A stretch of 64,000 nucleotides of DNA from Cyclobacteriaceae bacterium (GTDB taxonomy: Bacteria; Bacteroidota; Bacteroidia; Cytophagales; Cyclobacteriaceae): the NCBI GenBank assembly GCA_023151255.1, contig JAKLJG010000008.1, positions 1 to 64,000 on the forward strand. Reading direction: 5' to 3'. Below are positions 15,812-24,652 of this stretch, piece by piece; within the stretch, counting starts at the first letter, position 1, and each line of letters starts with the position of its first letter. The notes beneath the pieces were generated by a model, which saw only the letters and a list, made by a program, of their open reading frames with translations, searched no databases and was not told the origin of the DNA. Both the position numbers and the translations under genes were made by a program.

Positions 15812-17737
15812 TCAGTTAATAGTTTGTTTAAATACCTGTTGGTTTGCCGCATGGTCGGTTATCGTTAACACGAAATCGCCTTGAAGTAATATATTCTTTT
15901 TTAATGGTTCTGATTCAATGGTGTTGGTCTTCTCATCGTAGTTCATTAACAGCCACTGCCCGTTAATTGTTGCTTCAATGGAGGCAATGCCCGAAAGGTT
16001 ATCGCGTATTTTAAACCGTACACCATACCGGTTTACCTGCAGTGGAGCAATGGTAGGCGGAATGGAGTCAGTCAGTAATGTAAAAGTACCGAAGTCGCGG
16101 GTTGTAAACTGAATTATTCCGTTTATCCAGGTTCCACCTTCTAAAACATAACCTTTTCCGTTTTTCCGGTAAACACTGGTCTTTTCGGGTAATGTGTACC
16201 TGCGATTGGGCTTCAGGGCTATTTTGATACTTTGTCGGAGCGGTACATTTTGATCGCCAATAGTAAACAACTCCAGCGAGTCGTTGGTGGAGGAGTAGGA
16301 AGTTGAGAAGTACAATGTATCGTACCCGGCTCTTGCCGGGAACTGAATATCGGTATAGGCGCTGTAAAAGCTATATTCATTACCGGGATATATCCGTGCC
16401 TGAATTGGTGTTATCACACGTTCACCACATAGAATAATTGAATCGGGCAATGGGTTGCGCAGGTCGATCAGGTAAACGGTAGTGGCGGAATTCAGGTATG
16501 CTGGATCAATTACCGAAGGCTCTCCTTTTTTCCAGGCCAATGTGTTTTTGGGGCATGTTTTGGTGGTAATAACCCAGGTATTTTCCTGAATATAGGACGA
16601 GGTGTTTTCTACCGGGTTCATCCATTTAACCAGGTTTACCGGTTTGCTGTGTTTAAGGGTAAGCCGCAGGGTGCTTTTGTTACCGTAAGCATCGGATAAT
16701 TCAATCCTCACCGAAGTTTGCGCATCAGCAGTAACAGATATTTTTCCGTTGCGGGTGGTACGGTAAAATCCCAACTGGTTGCCGTCATCCACATATACCT
16801 TATAAAACCGGTCGCCTGTGGTTCGAAGTGTTTTGAAATCCATCACCGTAAGCACCGACCGGCCTTCGTTCAGGTTCAGTTGTTCGATGGACTGGCTGAA
16901 TACACGCTGGCTGTCGGCAAACAATTCGATATAATTTACTCCACAGCGGTAGTTCGGGTTATCTACCACATCGTAAGCAAGTACTTCAATGCCGATGTTA
17001 CCGTGGGCAAGCACAGGCTGCGAGAGTACATACTCACCACCGGTTTTCGTTACATAAAATTCAAACCGACCAAACTGGTCGTTAATGCGGGCATTTATAT
17101 CAAGGGTTCTCAACGCAACTTTTCGTACAACCGGTGGTGTGTTATCAATCACTTCTGAGAAATTGAATCGCAAGGGGTCAAGGGCGCGGTTTTTTTCATC
17201 GCGGATGTCGAAGTGCAGATGCGGGCCAGCCGAGGAGCCGGTATTGCCGGCAAAGGCGATGGTATCCCCCCGGTTTACCTTAAACTGATCTTTCCGGAAA
17301 TACAAATCAATGGAAGAGGTTTTTCTGCGGTAGCGTTCCTTCCGCACGTATTCATCAACGTCATTCTTGAATTTATCAAGATGCCCGTACACGGTGGTAT
17401 AGCCATCGGGGTGCTTTACGTACATGGCCAGGCCAAAGCCGGAAGGAGCGATGGTTACGCGTGATATATAACCATGATTGGCAGCCCGTACCGGCCAGCC
17501 AATTTCATTGAGGGTGCGGATGTCAATGCCGGTATGAAAATGCGTGGTGCGAAGTTCGCCCATGGTTCCGGCCAGCGCGGCCGGTTGGCCGGGTTTAATG
17601 GGAAACAAATAGGTAGTTGAAGGAGATGAATTATCCGATTCACTGAACTGGGCAGTAGCCATCAGTGTATAGCTCATCAACACAACAACTACGAATCCAT
17701 CACTTAACTTCAAATTCCAGCAGTTTTTCATCTTCAA
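15812..17737 (-). CDS. M23 family (LytM-type) peptidase, secreted
   Basis: 641 residues with a signal sequence (about 11-30, ending MATAQ). The M23 domain lies at about 42-190: H68-x-x-x-D72 in HFHTGIDI and H173-L-H175 in the HLHFD motif give the zinc site, with GNTGSSAGPH before the latter. A long insert (about 120-150) and about 450 residues of beta-rich C-terminal region follow, function unknown. It probably cleaves peptidoglycan peptides, or acts as an envelope scaffold if inactive, but the zinc ligands are all present. The start overlaps the end of the FAH gene by 38 bases; a second ATG two codons in hardly changes this. Confidence 0.88.
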   Translation of the reverse strand: MKMKNCWNLKLSDGFVVVVLMSYTLMATAQFSESDNSSPSTTYLFPIKPGQPAALAGTMGELRTTHFHTGIDIRTLNEIGWPVRAANHGYISRVTIAPSGFGLAMYVKHPDGYTTVYGHLDKFKNDVDEYVRKERYRRKTSSIDLYFRKDQFKVNRGDTIAFAGNTGSSAGPHLHFDIRDEKNRALDPLRFNFSEVIDNTPPVVRKVALRTLDINARINDQFGRFEFYVTKTGGEYVLSQPVLAHGNIGIEVLAYDVVDNPNYRCGVNYIELFADSQRVFSQSIEQLNLNEGRSVLTVMDFKTLRTTGDRFYKVYVDDGNQLGFYRTTRNGKISVTADAQTSVRIELSDAYGNKSTLRLTLKHSKPVNLVKWMNPVENTSSYIQENTWVITTKTCPKNTLAWKKGEPSVIDPAYLNSATTVYLIDLRNPLPDSIILCGERVITPIQARIYPGNEYSFYSAYTDIQFPARAGYDTLYFSTSYSSTNDSLELFTIGDQNVPLRQSIKIALKPNRRYTLPEKTSVYRKNGKGYVLEGGTWINGIIQFTTRDFGTFTLLTDSIPPTIAPLQVNRYGVRFKIRDNLSGIASIEATINGQWLLMNYDEKTNTIESEPLKKNILLQGDFVLTITDHAANQQVFKQTIN

Positions 17738-18314
17738 TAAAAGCCGCTAGCACATTACCGGGTTTTACCGGCCCAACTCCTTTCGGGGTTCCGGTAAAAA
17801 TCAGGTCACCGGTGCGCAGGGTAAAAAATTTCGATAAGTATGAAACAATGTAATCAAAGCTAAAAATCATCAGGCCGGTATTGCCTTGTTGTTTTAATTG
17901 GCCGTCAACTGTTAAACGAAAATTAACGTCCGATACGTTCTTGAAACTGCTTACCGGAATGAATTTATCCGAAATTGGTGCCGATCCGTTAAACCCTTTG
18001 GCAATATCCCACGGCAGCCCTTTTTCTTTAGCCTTGTTCTGCAAGTCGCGGGCGGTAAAGTCTATGCCAATGCCAATGCTGTCGTAATACCTGTTGGCAA
18101 ATTTTTCCTGGATGTTTTTACCTTCTTTACAAATGCGCAACACCAGTTCCACCTCGTGGTGTATGTCATTGGAGAAATCGGGATAATAGAAGGGTTCGTT
18201 ATTTCTGAGCAAAGCCGTGTCGGGCTTGGTAAAGATTACTGGTTCGTCCGGTCGTTCGTTATTCAGTTCCTGGATGTGCTCTACATAGTTCCGGCCGATG
18301 GCAAAAATCCGCAT
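17700..18314 (-). CDS. Fumarylacetoacetate hydrolase (FAH) family protein, FAHD1-like
   Basis: 204 residues, the single-domain length typical of acylpyruvase/oxaloacetate decarboxylase relatives. HHEVELVL holds the metal-binding E54-x-E56, and GIDFTARD gives the next acidic ligand. TGTPKGVGPV near the C-terminus is the family signature. It would hydrolyse or decarboxylate a small 2-oxo acid such as acylpyruvate or oxaloacetate; the exact substrate is not clear. It heads the operon with the M23 peptidase and bcp. Confidence 0.9.
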   Translation of the reverse strand: MRIFAIGRNYVEHIQELNNERPDEPVIFTKPDTALLRNNEPFYYPDFSNDIHHEVELVLRICKEGKNIQEKFANRYYDSIGIGIDFTARDLQNKAKEKGLPWDIAKGFNGSAPISDKFIPVSSFKNVSDVNFRLTVDGQLKQQGNTGLMIFSFDYIVSYLSKFFTLRTGDLIFTGTPKGVGPVKPGNVLAAFIEDEKLLEFEVK

Positions 18315-18368
18315 AATAGTTTAAATCTTGTTACTGCAAAGGTATTAACAAATAAGAGGTTGAATGTT

Positions 18369-18376
18369 TATTTTTG
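18369..18376 (+). promoter_or_regulatory. Candidate -7 promoter element of the M48 lipoprotein gene
   Basis: TATTTTTG matches TAnnTTTG exactly and ends 16 bases before the ATG at 18393. This supports the internal start over the longer upstream frame. No -33 element at the expected 19-21 base spacing was seen. Confidence 0.4.
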
Positions 18377-18392
18377 CTTAAAATTATACACC

Positions 18393-19187
18393 ATGTTACG
18401 AAAAGTACTTTTTCTTTTGACAAGCGGTCTGCTGCTATATGCGTGTACAACGGTTGCAGTTACCGGTCGCAGCCAACTTAGTTTGATTTCTAATGCTGAG
18501 ATCATTCCGATGGCTGCGCAGCAATACCGTGAGGTTATTGCCAAAGGACCGTTATCTGCAAATGCTGAGCAGACAGCGATGGTGAGGCGTGTAGGTGTAA
18601 ATATTCAAAAGGCGGTTGAGCAGTATATGGCCGAGAAAAATTTATCTTCTCAACTTGATGGATTTGCGTGGGAGTTTAACCTGATAGATGACCCAACGGT
18701 AAACGCCTGGTGCATGCCCGGAGGTAAAGTGGCATTTTATACCGGTATCCTTCCGATTTGTAAGGATGAACTTGGCGTAGCAGTGGTGATGGGTCACGAA
18801 GTGGCGCACGCCATTGCCAACCACGGCCGCGAGCGCATGAGCCAGCAGATGGTTGCGCAGGTGGGCTTACAATCGCTTGGCGCTCTGATGGGTCAAAACC
18901 CAACACTGGGCAATGAGTTGTTAATGCAGGCTGTTGGTGCCGGTGCTGGTATCGGTATGCTTAAATTTAGTCGGCAGCATGAGTCGGAAGCCGACCGCAT
19001 GGGTTTGATTTTTATGGCTATGGCAGGCTACGATCCGCAAGAAGCGCCAAAGTTTTGGGAGCGCATGAAAACACTTAGTGGCGGACAACAGCCCCCGGAA
19101 TTCCTTTCAACGCACCCTTCAAACGAAACCCGCATTAACGATTTGAACAGTTGGATGCCTGAGGCAATGAAATACTATAAGAAGTAA
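18393..19187 (+). CDS. M48 family metallopeptidase lipoprotein
   Basis: 264 residues from ATG 18393; the frame is open further upstream, but this ATG gives a clean lipoprotein signal with LLYAC (Cys18). HEVAH at 135-139 is the HExxH zinc site, and ESEAD at 197-201 supplies the third ligand in the ExxxD pattern of M48 peptidases (LoiP/YcaL/BepA relatives). It would be anchored to a membrane facing the periplasm and degrade misfolded envelope proteins. Length and layout fit the family. It is followed on the same strand after 47 bases by a secreted protein of unknown function. Confidence 0.92.
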   Translation: MLRKVLFLLTSGLLLYACTTVAVTGRSQLSLISNAEIIPMAAQQYREVIAKGPLSANAEQTAMVRRVGVNIQKAVEQYMAEKNLSSQLDGFAWEFNLIDDPTVNAWCMPGGKVAFYTGILPICKDELGVAVVMGHEVAHAIANHGRERMSQQMVAQVGLQSLGALMGQNPTLGNELLMQAVGAGAGIGMLKFSRQHESEADRMGLIFMAMAGYDPQEAPKFWERMKTLSGGQQPPEFLSTHPSNETRINDLNSWMPEAMKYYKK

Positions 19188-19234
19188 GAGGGCGCACTCA
19201 AGAATCGTAAACTTTAAACCATGAATTATCAGAT

Positions 19235-19972
19235 ATGAGGTATGTACTAACGTTGTTGTTCATACTGATTCTAATGGTCACCACCGGTTTTGTTTATGGA
19301 CAAAATCTAAATGGCGCTTGGAAGCTAACGATACAAAACGGTAAGCCCTTTACTGATGAGTGTATAAAAATTTATAGCGACTCGTACTTCATGTTCGGCA
19401 TGTATTATAAAGACGGGAGGTTTATCAAGGCGGGAGGCGGTAATTACAAACTCAACGGAAAAAGTTACACCGAAACACTTGATTTTTACACAACCGACAG
19501 CACACGGGTTCGGCAGCCGGTTACGTATACTTATACCGTTAAAAAAGATGAGTTAACCATTGAAGCCCCGATGCATGGAACCGTTTTAAAGGAAACCTGG
19601 AAGAAGGTTGATGATACATCCACTGAACTTACAGGGGCCTGGCGCTTTGGTGCACGGGTGGATGATAACGGAGTAGCGGGTGAACGAAGAGGAAGTGCCT
19701 CACCGCGACAAACCATTAAAATCCTTGCAGGTAAATACTTTCAGTGGGCAGCCTTTAATTATGAAACAAAACAGTTTATGGGCACCGGTGGTGGTGAGTA
19801 CCAGGTGAAGGACGGTAAGTATACCGAAAGTATTCGTTTTTTTTCACGCGATAATTCGCGAGCCGGCATGACACTTACCTTTGATTGCCGGGTAGATGGT
19901 TCTGACTGGTACCACAAAGGAAAGGGTACTACCGGTAATCCGGTTAGTGAAGTGTGGGAAAGAATAAAGTAG
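19235..19972 (+). CDS. Secreted protein with two lipocalin-like repeats, unknown function
   Basis: 245 residues with a signal peptide (1-22, ending VYGQ). The mature protein is an internal duplication. Unit 1 (about 24-127) runs from LNGAWKLT to ETWKK, and unit 2 (about 133-245) from LTGAWRFG to EVWERIK. Each unit has a central F/W-x-x-x-x-Y...G-G-G-x-Y pattern followed by a YTE-S/T strand. This G-x-W start and EXW end resemble small lipocalin-like (DUF4488 type) domains that may bind a hydrophobic ligand. I cannot name a function. Confidence 0.8.
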   Translation: MRYVLTLLFILILMVTTGFVYGQNLNGAWKLTIQNGKPFTDECIKIYSDSYFMFGMYYKDGRFIKAGGGNYKLNGKSYTETLDFYTTDSTRVRQPVTYTYTVKKDELTIEAPMHGTVLKETWKKVDDTSTELTGAWRFGARVDDNGVAGERRGSASPRQTIKILAGKYFQWAAFNYETKQFMGTGGGEYQVKDGKYTESIRFFSRDNSRAGMTLTFDCRVDGSDWYHKGKGTTGNPVSEVWERIK

Positions 19973-19974
19973 AG

Positions 19975-20778
19975 CTATTTTTTGAACCCCTGAAGTTTTA
20001 GTTCTGTGAGTTTACGCTTGGTATCCATTGAAAAGTCGCCATTCATCATCCAGTCGTAATAGGAGGGTTCCTCACGCAATACATCCAACACGTTTTTACC
20101 TTTGTGTTTGCCGAAGTTGAATTGGATCTCGCCCTTTTTGCCTTTTATCATTCTTCCGGCAAGATCAACCAAATCGGAAGTGGTAAGCTGGGCTAATGTA
20201 TCTATATCATTTTTTATATCCCCGATTTTTTTGCCCATACCATCGGTTACCGGCTGGTTATTATACCGTTCAACCTGGGCCAGCAAAACTTCCATCGAAG
20301 CTGCGGTATCCGCTTCTGCAGTGTGGGCATCGGTTAGTTGTTTGTTCAGGTAAAACTGGTAAGCAGCCGCCAGTGTTCGCTTTTCCATTAGGTGGAAGAT
20401 CCGCTGGGAGTCGATTATTTTTTTTCGTGTGTAATCAAATTCAACTCCGGCACGTAAAAATTCTTCTACCAGAATGGGTATGTCAAATTTCAGGATATTG
20501 AATCCTGCCAGGTCGGCACCTTCAAAAAATCGGGCATACTCCTTTGCTACTTCCTTAAAAGTGGGCTTATCCTTTACGTCCTCATCGGTAAGCCCGTGTA
20601 CAGCAACTGATTCAGCTGGTATTGGTATGGTTGGGTTGAGGATATTTGATTTTTTCGACAATTCTCCGTTGGGTAAAAGCTTGATTACTGCTATTTCAAT
20701 AATCCGGTCCTGTATAATATTGGTGCCTGTAGTTTCCAGATCGAAGAAACAAAGGGGATTGCGAAGGTTCAATTTCAT
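19975..20778 (-). CDS. DEDDh 3'-5' exonuclease (DnaQ-like)
   Basis: 267 residues from ATG 20778. A longer frame begins at 20844, but the extra 22 residues overlap the preceding gene and lie before the conserved FFDLETTG start, so the shorter form is preferred. D13 and E15 in FFDLETTG, a later FDIPIL Asp, and H-x-A-E-A-D in the Exo III block form the DEDDh set. The C-terminus has an F-x-F-G-K-H-K-G-K...P-S-Y-Y-D-W segment like the exodeoxyribonuclease X/DUF3820 tail. It may proofread or degrade DNA. It starts 13 bases after the Mur-like gene and probably shares its transcript. Confidence 0.88.
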   Translation of the reverse strand: MKLNLRNPLCFFDLETTGTNIIQDRIIEIAVIKLLPNGELSKKSNILNPTIPIPAESVAVHGLTDEDVKDKPTFKEVAKEYARFFEGADLAGFNILKFDIPILVEEFLRAGVEFDYTRKKIIDSQRIFHLMEKRTLAAAYQFYLNKQLTDAHTAEADTAASMEVLLAQVERYNNQPVTDGMGKKIGDIKNDIDTLAQLTTSDLVDLAGRMIKGKKGEIQFNFGKHKGKNVLDVLREEPSYYDWMMNGDFSMDTKRKLTELKLQGFKK

Positions 20779-20791
20779 AGCCGGATACGTA

Positions 20792-21709
20792 TTAAACAGT
20801 AAAGTGCTGGATGGCTTCGTAAAACTTATCCGAGGGCACGCCAATGCGCCTCAGTAATTCCATGGCGCCACTCATGCTTTCAAAATTCTGTGTACCGTAA
20901 ACCTGCACCGGTATTTTGCTTTTGCCTGCGATAATAAAATGATTGCCCTGCTCGGAGGTATGCGGATGAATTTTGTAGGGTATGCTTAACACATCGGGTC
21001 GCTGTTTTGCCCCGACAACCGTGGCCAGTGTGTTGTTTTCGCAGTAAAATAAAAGGCCACCCTTTGGTGTACGGTCGCCAAACGCATCAAACTGTTTAAC
21101 GTACTCTTCCTCGCTTTTAAACGGACTGTTTTGTTCCCAGTTAATGCTGGTTATCAGTCCGATGTGATGTTGGTAGTGAAGAAATCCTGCTTGTTGGTCT
21201 AATGGACCGGGCGATTCATCACCCTCTATGATTATAATGGGGGCATCTGTAAGTCGTACGGTATCGGGTAACCATTTAAGCGGGCGGTTAATTACGTAAT
21301 CGAACGGGCGTTTGCAGTAGTGCAACGTAAACAGTACCATCGCTGTCAGACCTGCTCTGCCACGGCTTCCGGCAACTACAATTCTCTGTTTGTCAGTAGC
21401 CTGCTTGTAAATAAATTCAGGGTAAGAGTAAACAGCAACTCCGGCTTTTCTTGCTGCAACTAATTCGGGATTTTGGTTTTCAATTGCAGACCCAACGATT
21501 ACGGCAGACAGTCCGGGGTTAATTTTTTCCGGAAACCAACCCTGACCGGCAGGCAATAAACCATGGTTAAGCAGTTCAATACGAACGGGCTCCTCGAGTG
21601 CAACATCTGAACCGGAAACCAAAAAGCCATTTTTAAGAAGAGAAATTGCCAGGTTGTGCATGATGGCACCGCCAATGCCGATAAAGTGAACTGCCTGAAC
21701 TGCTGACAT
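20792..21709 (-). CDS. Truncated, degenerate Mur-ligase-like protein (Mpl/MurC type)
   Basis: 305 residues, against about 450 for MurC or Mpl. The N-terminal Rossmann domain is intact (HFIGIGG at 8-14, a GSD strand end at 33-35, VGSAI at 72-76). The ATP P-loop expected as GT-H-G-K-T-T reads GSRGRAGLT at 114-122: the Lys is replaced by Arg and the Thr pair is lost. Half of the central domain and the whole C-terminal amino-acid-binding domain are missing or unrecognisable. ATP-dependent ligation is therefore unlikely. It may bind UDP-muramic precursors as a sensor, or be an intermediate in gene decay. The frame is open, so it is not called a pseudogene. Confidence 0.8.
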   Translation of the reverse strand: MSAVQAVHFIGIGGAIMHNLAISLLKNGFLVSGSDVALEEPVRIELLNHGLLPAGQGWFPEKINPGLSAVIVGSAIENQNPELVAARKAGVAVYSYPEFIYKQATDKQRIVVAGSRGRAGLTAMVLFTLHYCKRPFDYVINRPLKWLPDTVRLTDAPIIIIEGDESPGPLDQQAGFLHYQHHIGLITSINWEQNSPFKSEEEYVKQFDAFGDRTPKGGLLFYCENNTLATVVGAKQRPDVLSIPYKIHPHTSEQGNHFIIAGKSKIPVQVYGTQNFESMSGAMELLRRIGVPSDKFYEAIQHFTV

Positions 21710-21825
21710 GGCCTTATTTTAGGTGTCAAAATACTACAAAAACTGATTAGTCAATAAGAACAATTAAATTCTGTCACAGCCTGTCAACGGAGTCCCTGTA
21801 TCTTGACCCACGAACACACTGTGTA

Positions 21826-21832
21826 TAATTTG
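21826..21832 (+). promoter_or_regulatory. Candidate promoter of dnaB
   Basis: TAATTTG at 21826-21832 resembles the Bacteroidota -7 element with a one-base shorter spacer. The same place also contains TTGACC (21803-21808) and TATAAT (21824-21829) with a 15-base spacer, which would look like a sigma70 promoter in other phyla. The gap of 237 bases before dnaB holds no other gene. A six-codon frame at 21927-21947 ends by overlapping the dnaB start (TAATG). Confidence 0.3.
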
Positions 21833-21946
21833 TTAATCATCCTGTGGATGGTTAACCACATGGTGTGGAACGATTGTCGTTAACCCAAGTACCTGTTTGC
21901 TTACGTTTGTCCACTTAACGAGCAACATGTACAACAACCACGTGTA

Positions 21947-23479
21947 ATGGAGCAAGGCCGGTCAACACCTTTACGTTCAGGAAGTAAACCCCTGCTGACA
22001 GCAGGAAAAAGCAAACTGCTTGTTCGCGATATTTCCGAAAGCCTGGGTAAACTTCCACCGCAGGCGCTTGACCTGGAAGAAGCTGTGTTAGGCGCGCTGA
22101 TGCTTGAGAAAGGCGCGCTTAACGCAGTTGTTGAGTTTTTAAAACCCGAGCATTTCTATTCCGAGCAGCACCAGGAAATCTACCGGGCCATCATTGAACT
22201 GTTTAAAGGTTCTGAACCGGTGGATATGCGTACAGTGGTAAACCAATTGCGCAAAGAGGGTAAAATTGAGTTGGTAGGCGGGGCTTATTACATTGCTGAG
22301 CTTACATCAAAAGTCAGTTCGGGTGCCAACATAGAGTATCATGCGCGCGTGGTTATTGAAATGGCCATTAAACGCAACCTCATCCAGATTGCCTCGCAGA
22401 TCCATCATGATGCCTACGAAGACACCACCGATGTATTTGAATTACTGGATAAAACCGAGCAATCCATCTTTGAAATATCCGATAGCAACCTGCGCAAAAA
22501 TTACGACAACATGCGCAACCTGATGTACCGGGCTATTACCGAGTTGCAGAAACTAAAGGAGCATAAAGACGGACTTACCGGGGTGCCTTCTGGTTTTGTG
22601 GCGCTCGACAGGTTAACCTCCGGTTGGCAAAATTCTGATCTCATCATTATTGCTGCCCGGCCGGGCATGGGTAAAACGGCTTTTGTTGTATCGGCTATGC
22701 GAAACGCGGCCGTTGATTTTAAACGGCCGGTAGCGATCTTTTCATTAGAAATGGCCTCGGTACAGCTTGTGAACCGGATGATTTCAGCAGAAGCAGAATT
22801 GGAGGGTGAAAAAATCCGTAAGGGTCAGCTGGCCGATTTTGAATGGCAACAGCTGGTGCATAAGACCAACAAACTTTCTGCGGCACCCATTTTTATTGAC
22901 GACACACCCGCACTTACCATACTGGAACTTCGCGCCAAATGCCGCAGGTTAAAAGCCGAACATGGAGTGCAGCTGATCATTGTTGATTACCTGCAATTGA
23001 TGCGTGGTGATACCGGTGGGAACCGCGAACAGGAAATTGCATCCATCTCCCGTGCCCTTAAAGGAATTGCTAAAGAACTCAACGTGCCGGTTATTGCCCT
23101 GTCGCAGTTAAGCCGTGGCGTTGAAACCAGGGGTGGCGACAAGAGACCTCAACTATCTGATTTGCGGGAATCGGGTTCTATCGAGCAGGATGCCGACCTG
23201 GTTATATTTTTATATCGACCGGAGTATTATAAAATAACTCAGGATGAAGACGGCATGACGACCGCTGGTATGGGCGAAGTAATAATTGCCAAGCACCGCA
23301 ACGGCTCTACCGGCTCTGTTAAACTCAGGTTTATCGGCAAGTACACCAAGTTTACCGACTATGAATCACCGGCAACAGATCGTTCCTTTGGTATGATTAC
23401 CCGCGAAAGCCGGCTGAACCAGATTCGGCCTGAAGATGAGCCGCCACCGCCAGGCAATGAAGGCGATATGCCGTTTTAA
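21947..23479 (+). CDS. dnaB: Replicative DNA helicase DnaB
   Basis: 510 residues. The N-terminal primase-interacting domain (about 36-140) begins with the typical PPQALDLEEAVLGALM segment. The RecA-like motor carries Walker A ARPGMGKT at 237-244, Walker B with LIIVDYLQL, and the GxRE-type SDLRESGSIEQDAD region. It unwinds DNA at the replication fork as a hexamer. Length and motif order match full-length DnaB with no intein. It overlaps the end of the convergent small TPR gene by four bases. Confidence 0.97.
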   Translation: MEQGRSTPLRSGSKPLLTAGKSKLLVRDISESLGKLPPQALDLEEAVLGALMLEKGALNAVVEFLKPEHFYSEQHQEIYRAIIELFKGSEPVDMRTVVNQLRKEGKIELVGGAYYIAELTSKVSSGANIEYHARVVIEMAIKRNLIQIASQIHHDAYEDTTDVFELLDKTEQSIFEISDSNLRKNYDNMRNLMYRAITELQKLKEHKDGLTGVPSGFVALDRLTSGWQNSDLIIIAARPGMGKTAFVVSAMRNAAVDFKRPVAIFSLEMASVQLVNRMISAEAELEGEKIRKGQLADFEWQQLVHKTNKLSAAPIFIDDTPALTILELRAKCRRLKAEHGVQLIIVDYLQLMRGDTGGNREQEIASISRALKGIAKELNVPVIALSQLSRGVETRGGDKRPQLSDLRESGSIEQDADLVIFLYRPEYYKITQDEDGMTTAGMGEVIIAKHRNGSTGSVKLRFIGKYTKFTDYESPATDRSFGMITRESRLNQIRPEDEPPPPGNEGDMPF

Positions 23480-23817
23480 GATTCCAGTTGTTGGAGCGCC
23501 TCATTAAGTTCGCGCAGGGTGGAGGTGTCACCTAATCGGGTAGCCAGTGCAATCCCCTGCTTCAGTAAATCCATAGCTGCTTCCGTTTTGCCGAGTTCCG
23601 ATTTCAGCACAGCGGCCATGTAGTAAGCAGGCAGATAATCAGGATTGTCAGTTATCAGTTCGTTAAACAATTCTTCCGCTTTTTGAGGTTCGGTTTTACG
23701 GTACTCCAGCCCCAGGGCATACCGTGAGAAGGCATCATGTGGGTCTTCTTCCAGAAAGTGAAGCAGTTGCTTAATGCGGTCTTCCGGAGTCAATTTTTTG
23801 ATTTTTTGGTGTGCCAA
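23476..23817 (-). CDS. Small tetratricopeptide-repeat protein
   Basis: 113 residues with two to three TPR units: DAFSRYALGLEYRKTEPQKAEELF, then DYLPAYYMAAVLKSELGKTEAAMDLLKQGI. No signal or membrane segment, so it is probably a cytoplasmic adaptor. It converges on dnaB with a four-base overlap of stop codons. The function cannot be told. Confidence 0.8.
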   Translation of the reverse strand: MAHQKIKKLTPEDRIKQLLHFLEEDPHDAFSRYALGLEYRKTEPQKAEELFNELITDNPDYLPAYYMAAVLKSELGKTEAAMDLLKQGIALATRLGDTSTLRELNEALQQLES

Positions 23818-23862
23818 ATTTCGGATTTTATGATTTATCTTGAGGCCCGTTTAAAGATTATT

Positions 23863-23869
23863 TACTTTG
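23863..23869 (+). promoter_or_regulatory. Candidate -7 element of etfBA
   Basis: TACTTTG, a short-spacer form of TAnnTTTG, ends 16 bases before the etfB ATG at 23886. No -33 element was assigned. Confidence 0.3.
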
Positions 23870-23885
23870 TGCTTAAGTTAATCCG

Positions 23886-24623
23886 ATGAAGATTCTTGTT
23901 TGTATTTCGCACGTTCCGGACACCACATCCAAAATCAATTTCACTGATAACAACACAAAATTTGACTCCAACGGGGTTCAGTTTATTATTGGTCCGTATG
24001 ATGATTATGCCCTGGCTCGAGCGGTTGAACTTAAGGAGGCGTCTGGAGCTTCTGTTACAGTTTTAAATGTTGGACTTGGCGATACCGAACCCACCTTGCG
24101 TAAGGCATTGGCCATTGGGGCAGATGATGCCGTACGTGTAAATGCAGAACCTGCCGATTCGTTTTTTGTTGCCAAACAAATTGCCGAGCATGCCCGCTCA
24201 GTTGGCTACGATTTGATTCTGATGGGGCGCGAATCCATTGATTACAATGGTGGCGCTGTTCATGGTATCGTTGGCGAGTTGCTCGGCATACCATCCGTCT
24301 CACCCGTTATGAAACTGGATATCGAAGGCACCAAAGCAAAACTTGCCCGCGAAATTGAAGGAGGAAAAGAATACCTTGAAGTCAATCTTCCGTTTGTTGC
24401 CGGATGCCAGGAACCCATTGCCGAATGGAAGATACCAAACATGCGCGGCATCATGTCGGCACGCACCAAGCCATTAAAAGTGGTTGAACCGGTGGCCGTT
24501 GACAGTGGTATCAAGTTGAGACAATTTGAACTACCTCCGCCTAAGGGGGCAGTTAAAATGATACCTGCTGATAACGTGCAGGAACTTGTAAGCTTGCTTA
24601 AGAGTGAAGCCAAAGTGTTGTAA
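23886..24623 (+). CDS. etfB: Electron transfer flavoprotein beta subunit
   Basis: 245 residues, the usual length. It starts with MKILVCISHVPDT. GRESIDYNGGAVHG and PNMRGIMSARTKPL are typical ETF-beta segments for AMP/FAD contact. With EtfA it carries electrons from acyl-CoA dehydrogenases to the quinone pool. It is followed after 29 bases by etfA; both are likely one operon with the DUF151 gene. Confidence 0.95.
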   Translation: MKILVCISHVPDTTSKINFTDNNTKFDSNGVQFIIGPYDDYALARAVELKEASGASVTVLNVGLGDTEPTLRKALAIGADDAVRVNAEPADSFFVAKQIAEHARSVGYDLILMGRESIDYNGGAVHGIVGELLGIPSVSPVMKLDIEGTKAKLAREIEGGKEYLEVNLPFVAGCQEPIAEWKIPNMRGIMSARTKPLKVVEPVAVDSGIKLRQFELPPPKGAVKMIPADNVQELVSLLKSEAKVL

Positions 24624-24652
24624 AACAGATTTTGAATTTTGAACGTTGAATT

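Noticed and set aside
21803-21829. TTGACC and TATAAT as a sigma70 promoter of dnaB
   Set aside because: The 15-base spacer is short, and primary promoters in this phylum follow a different consensus. TAATTTG at the same place is the more likely element.
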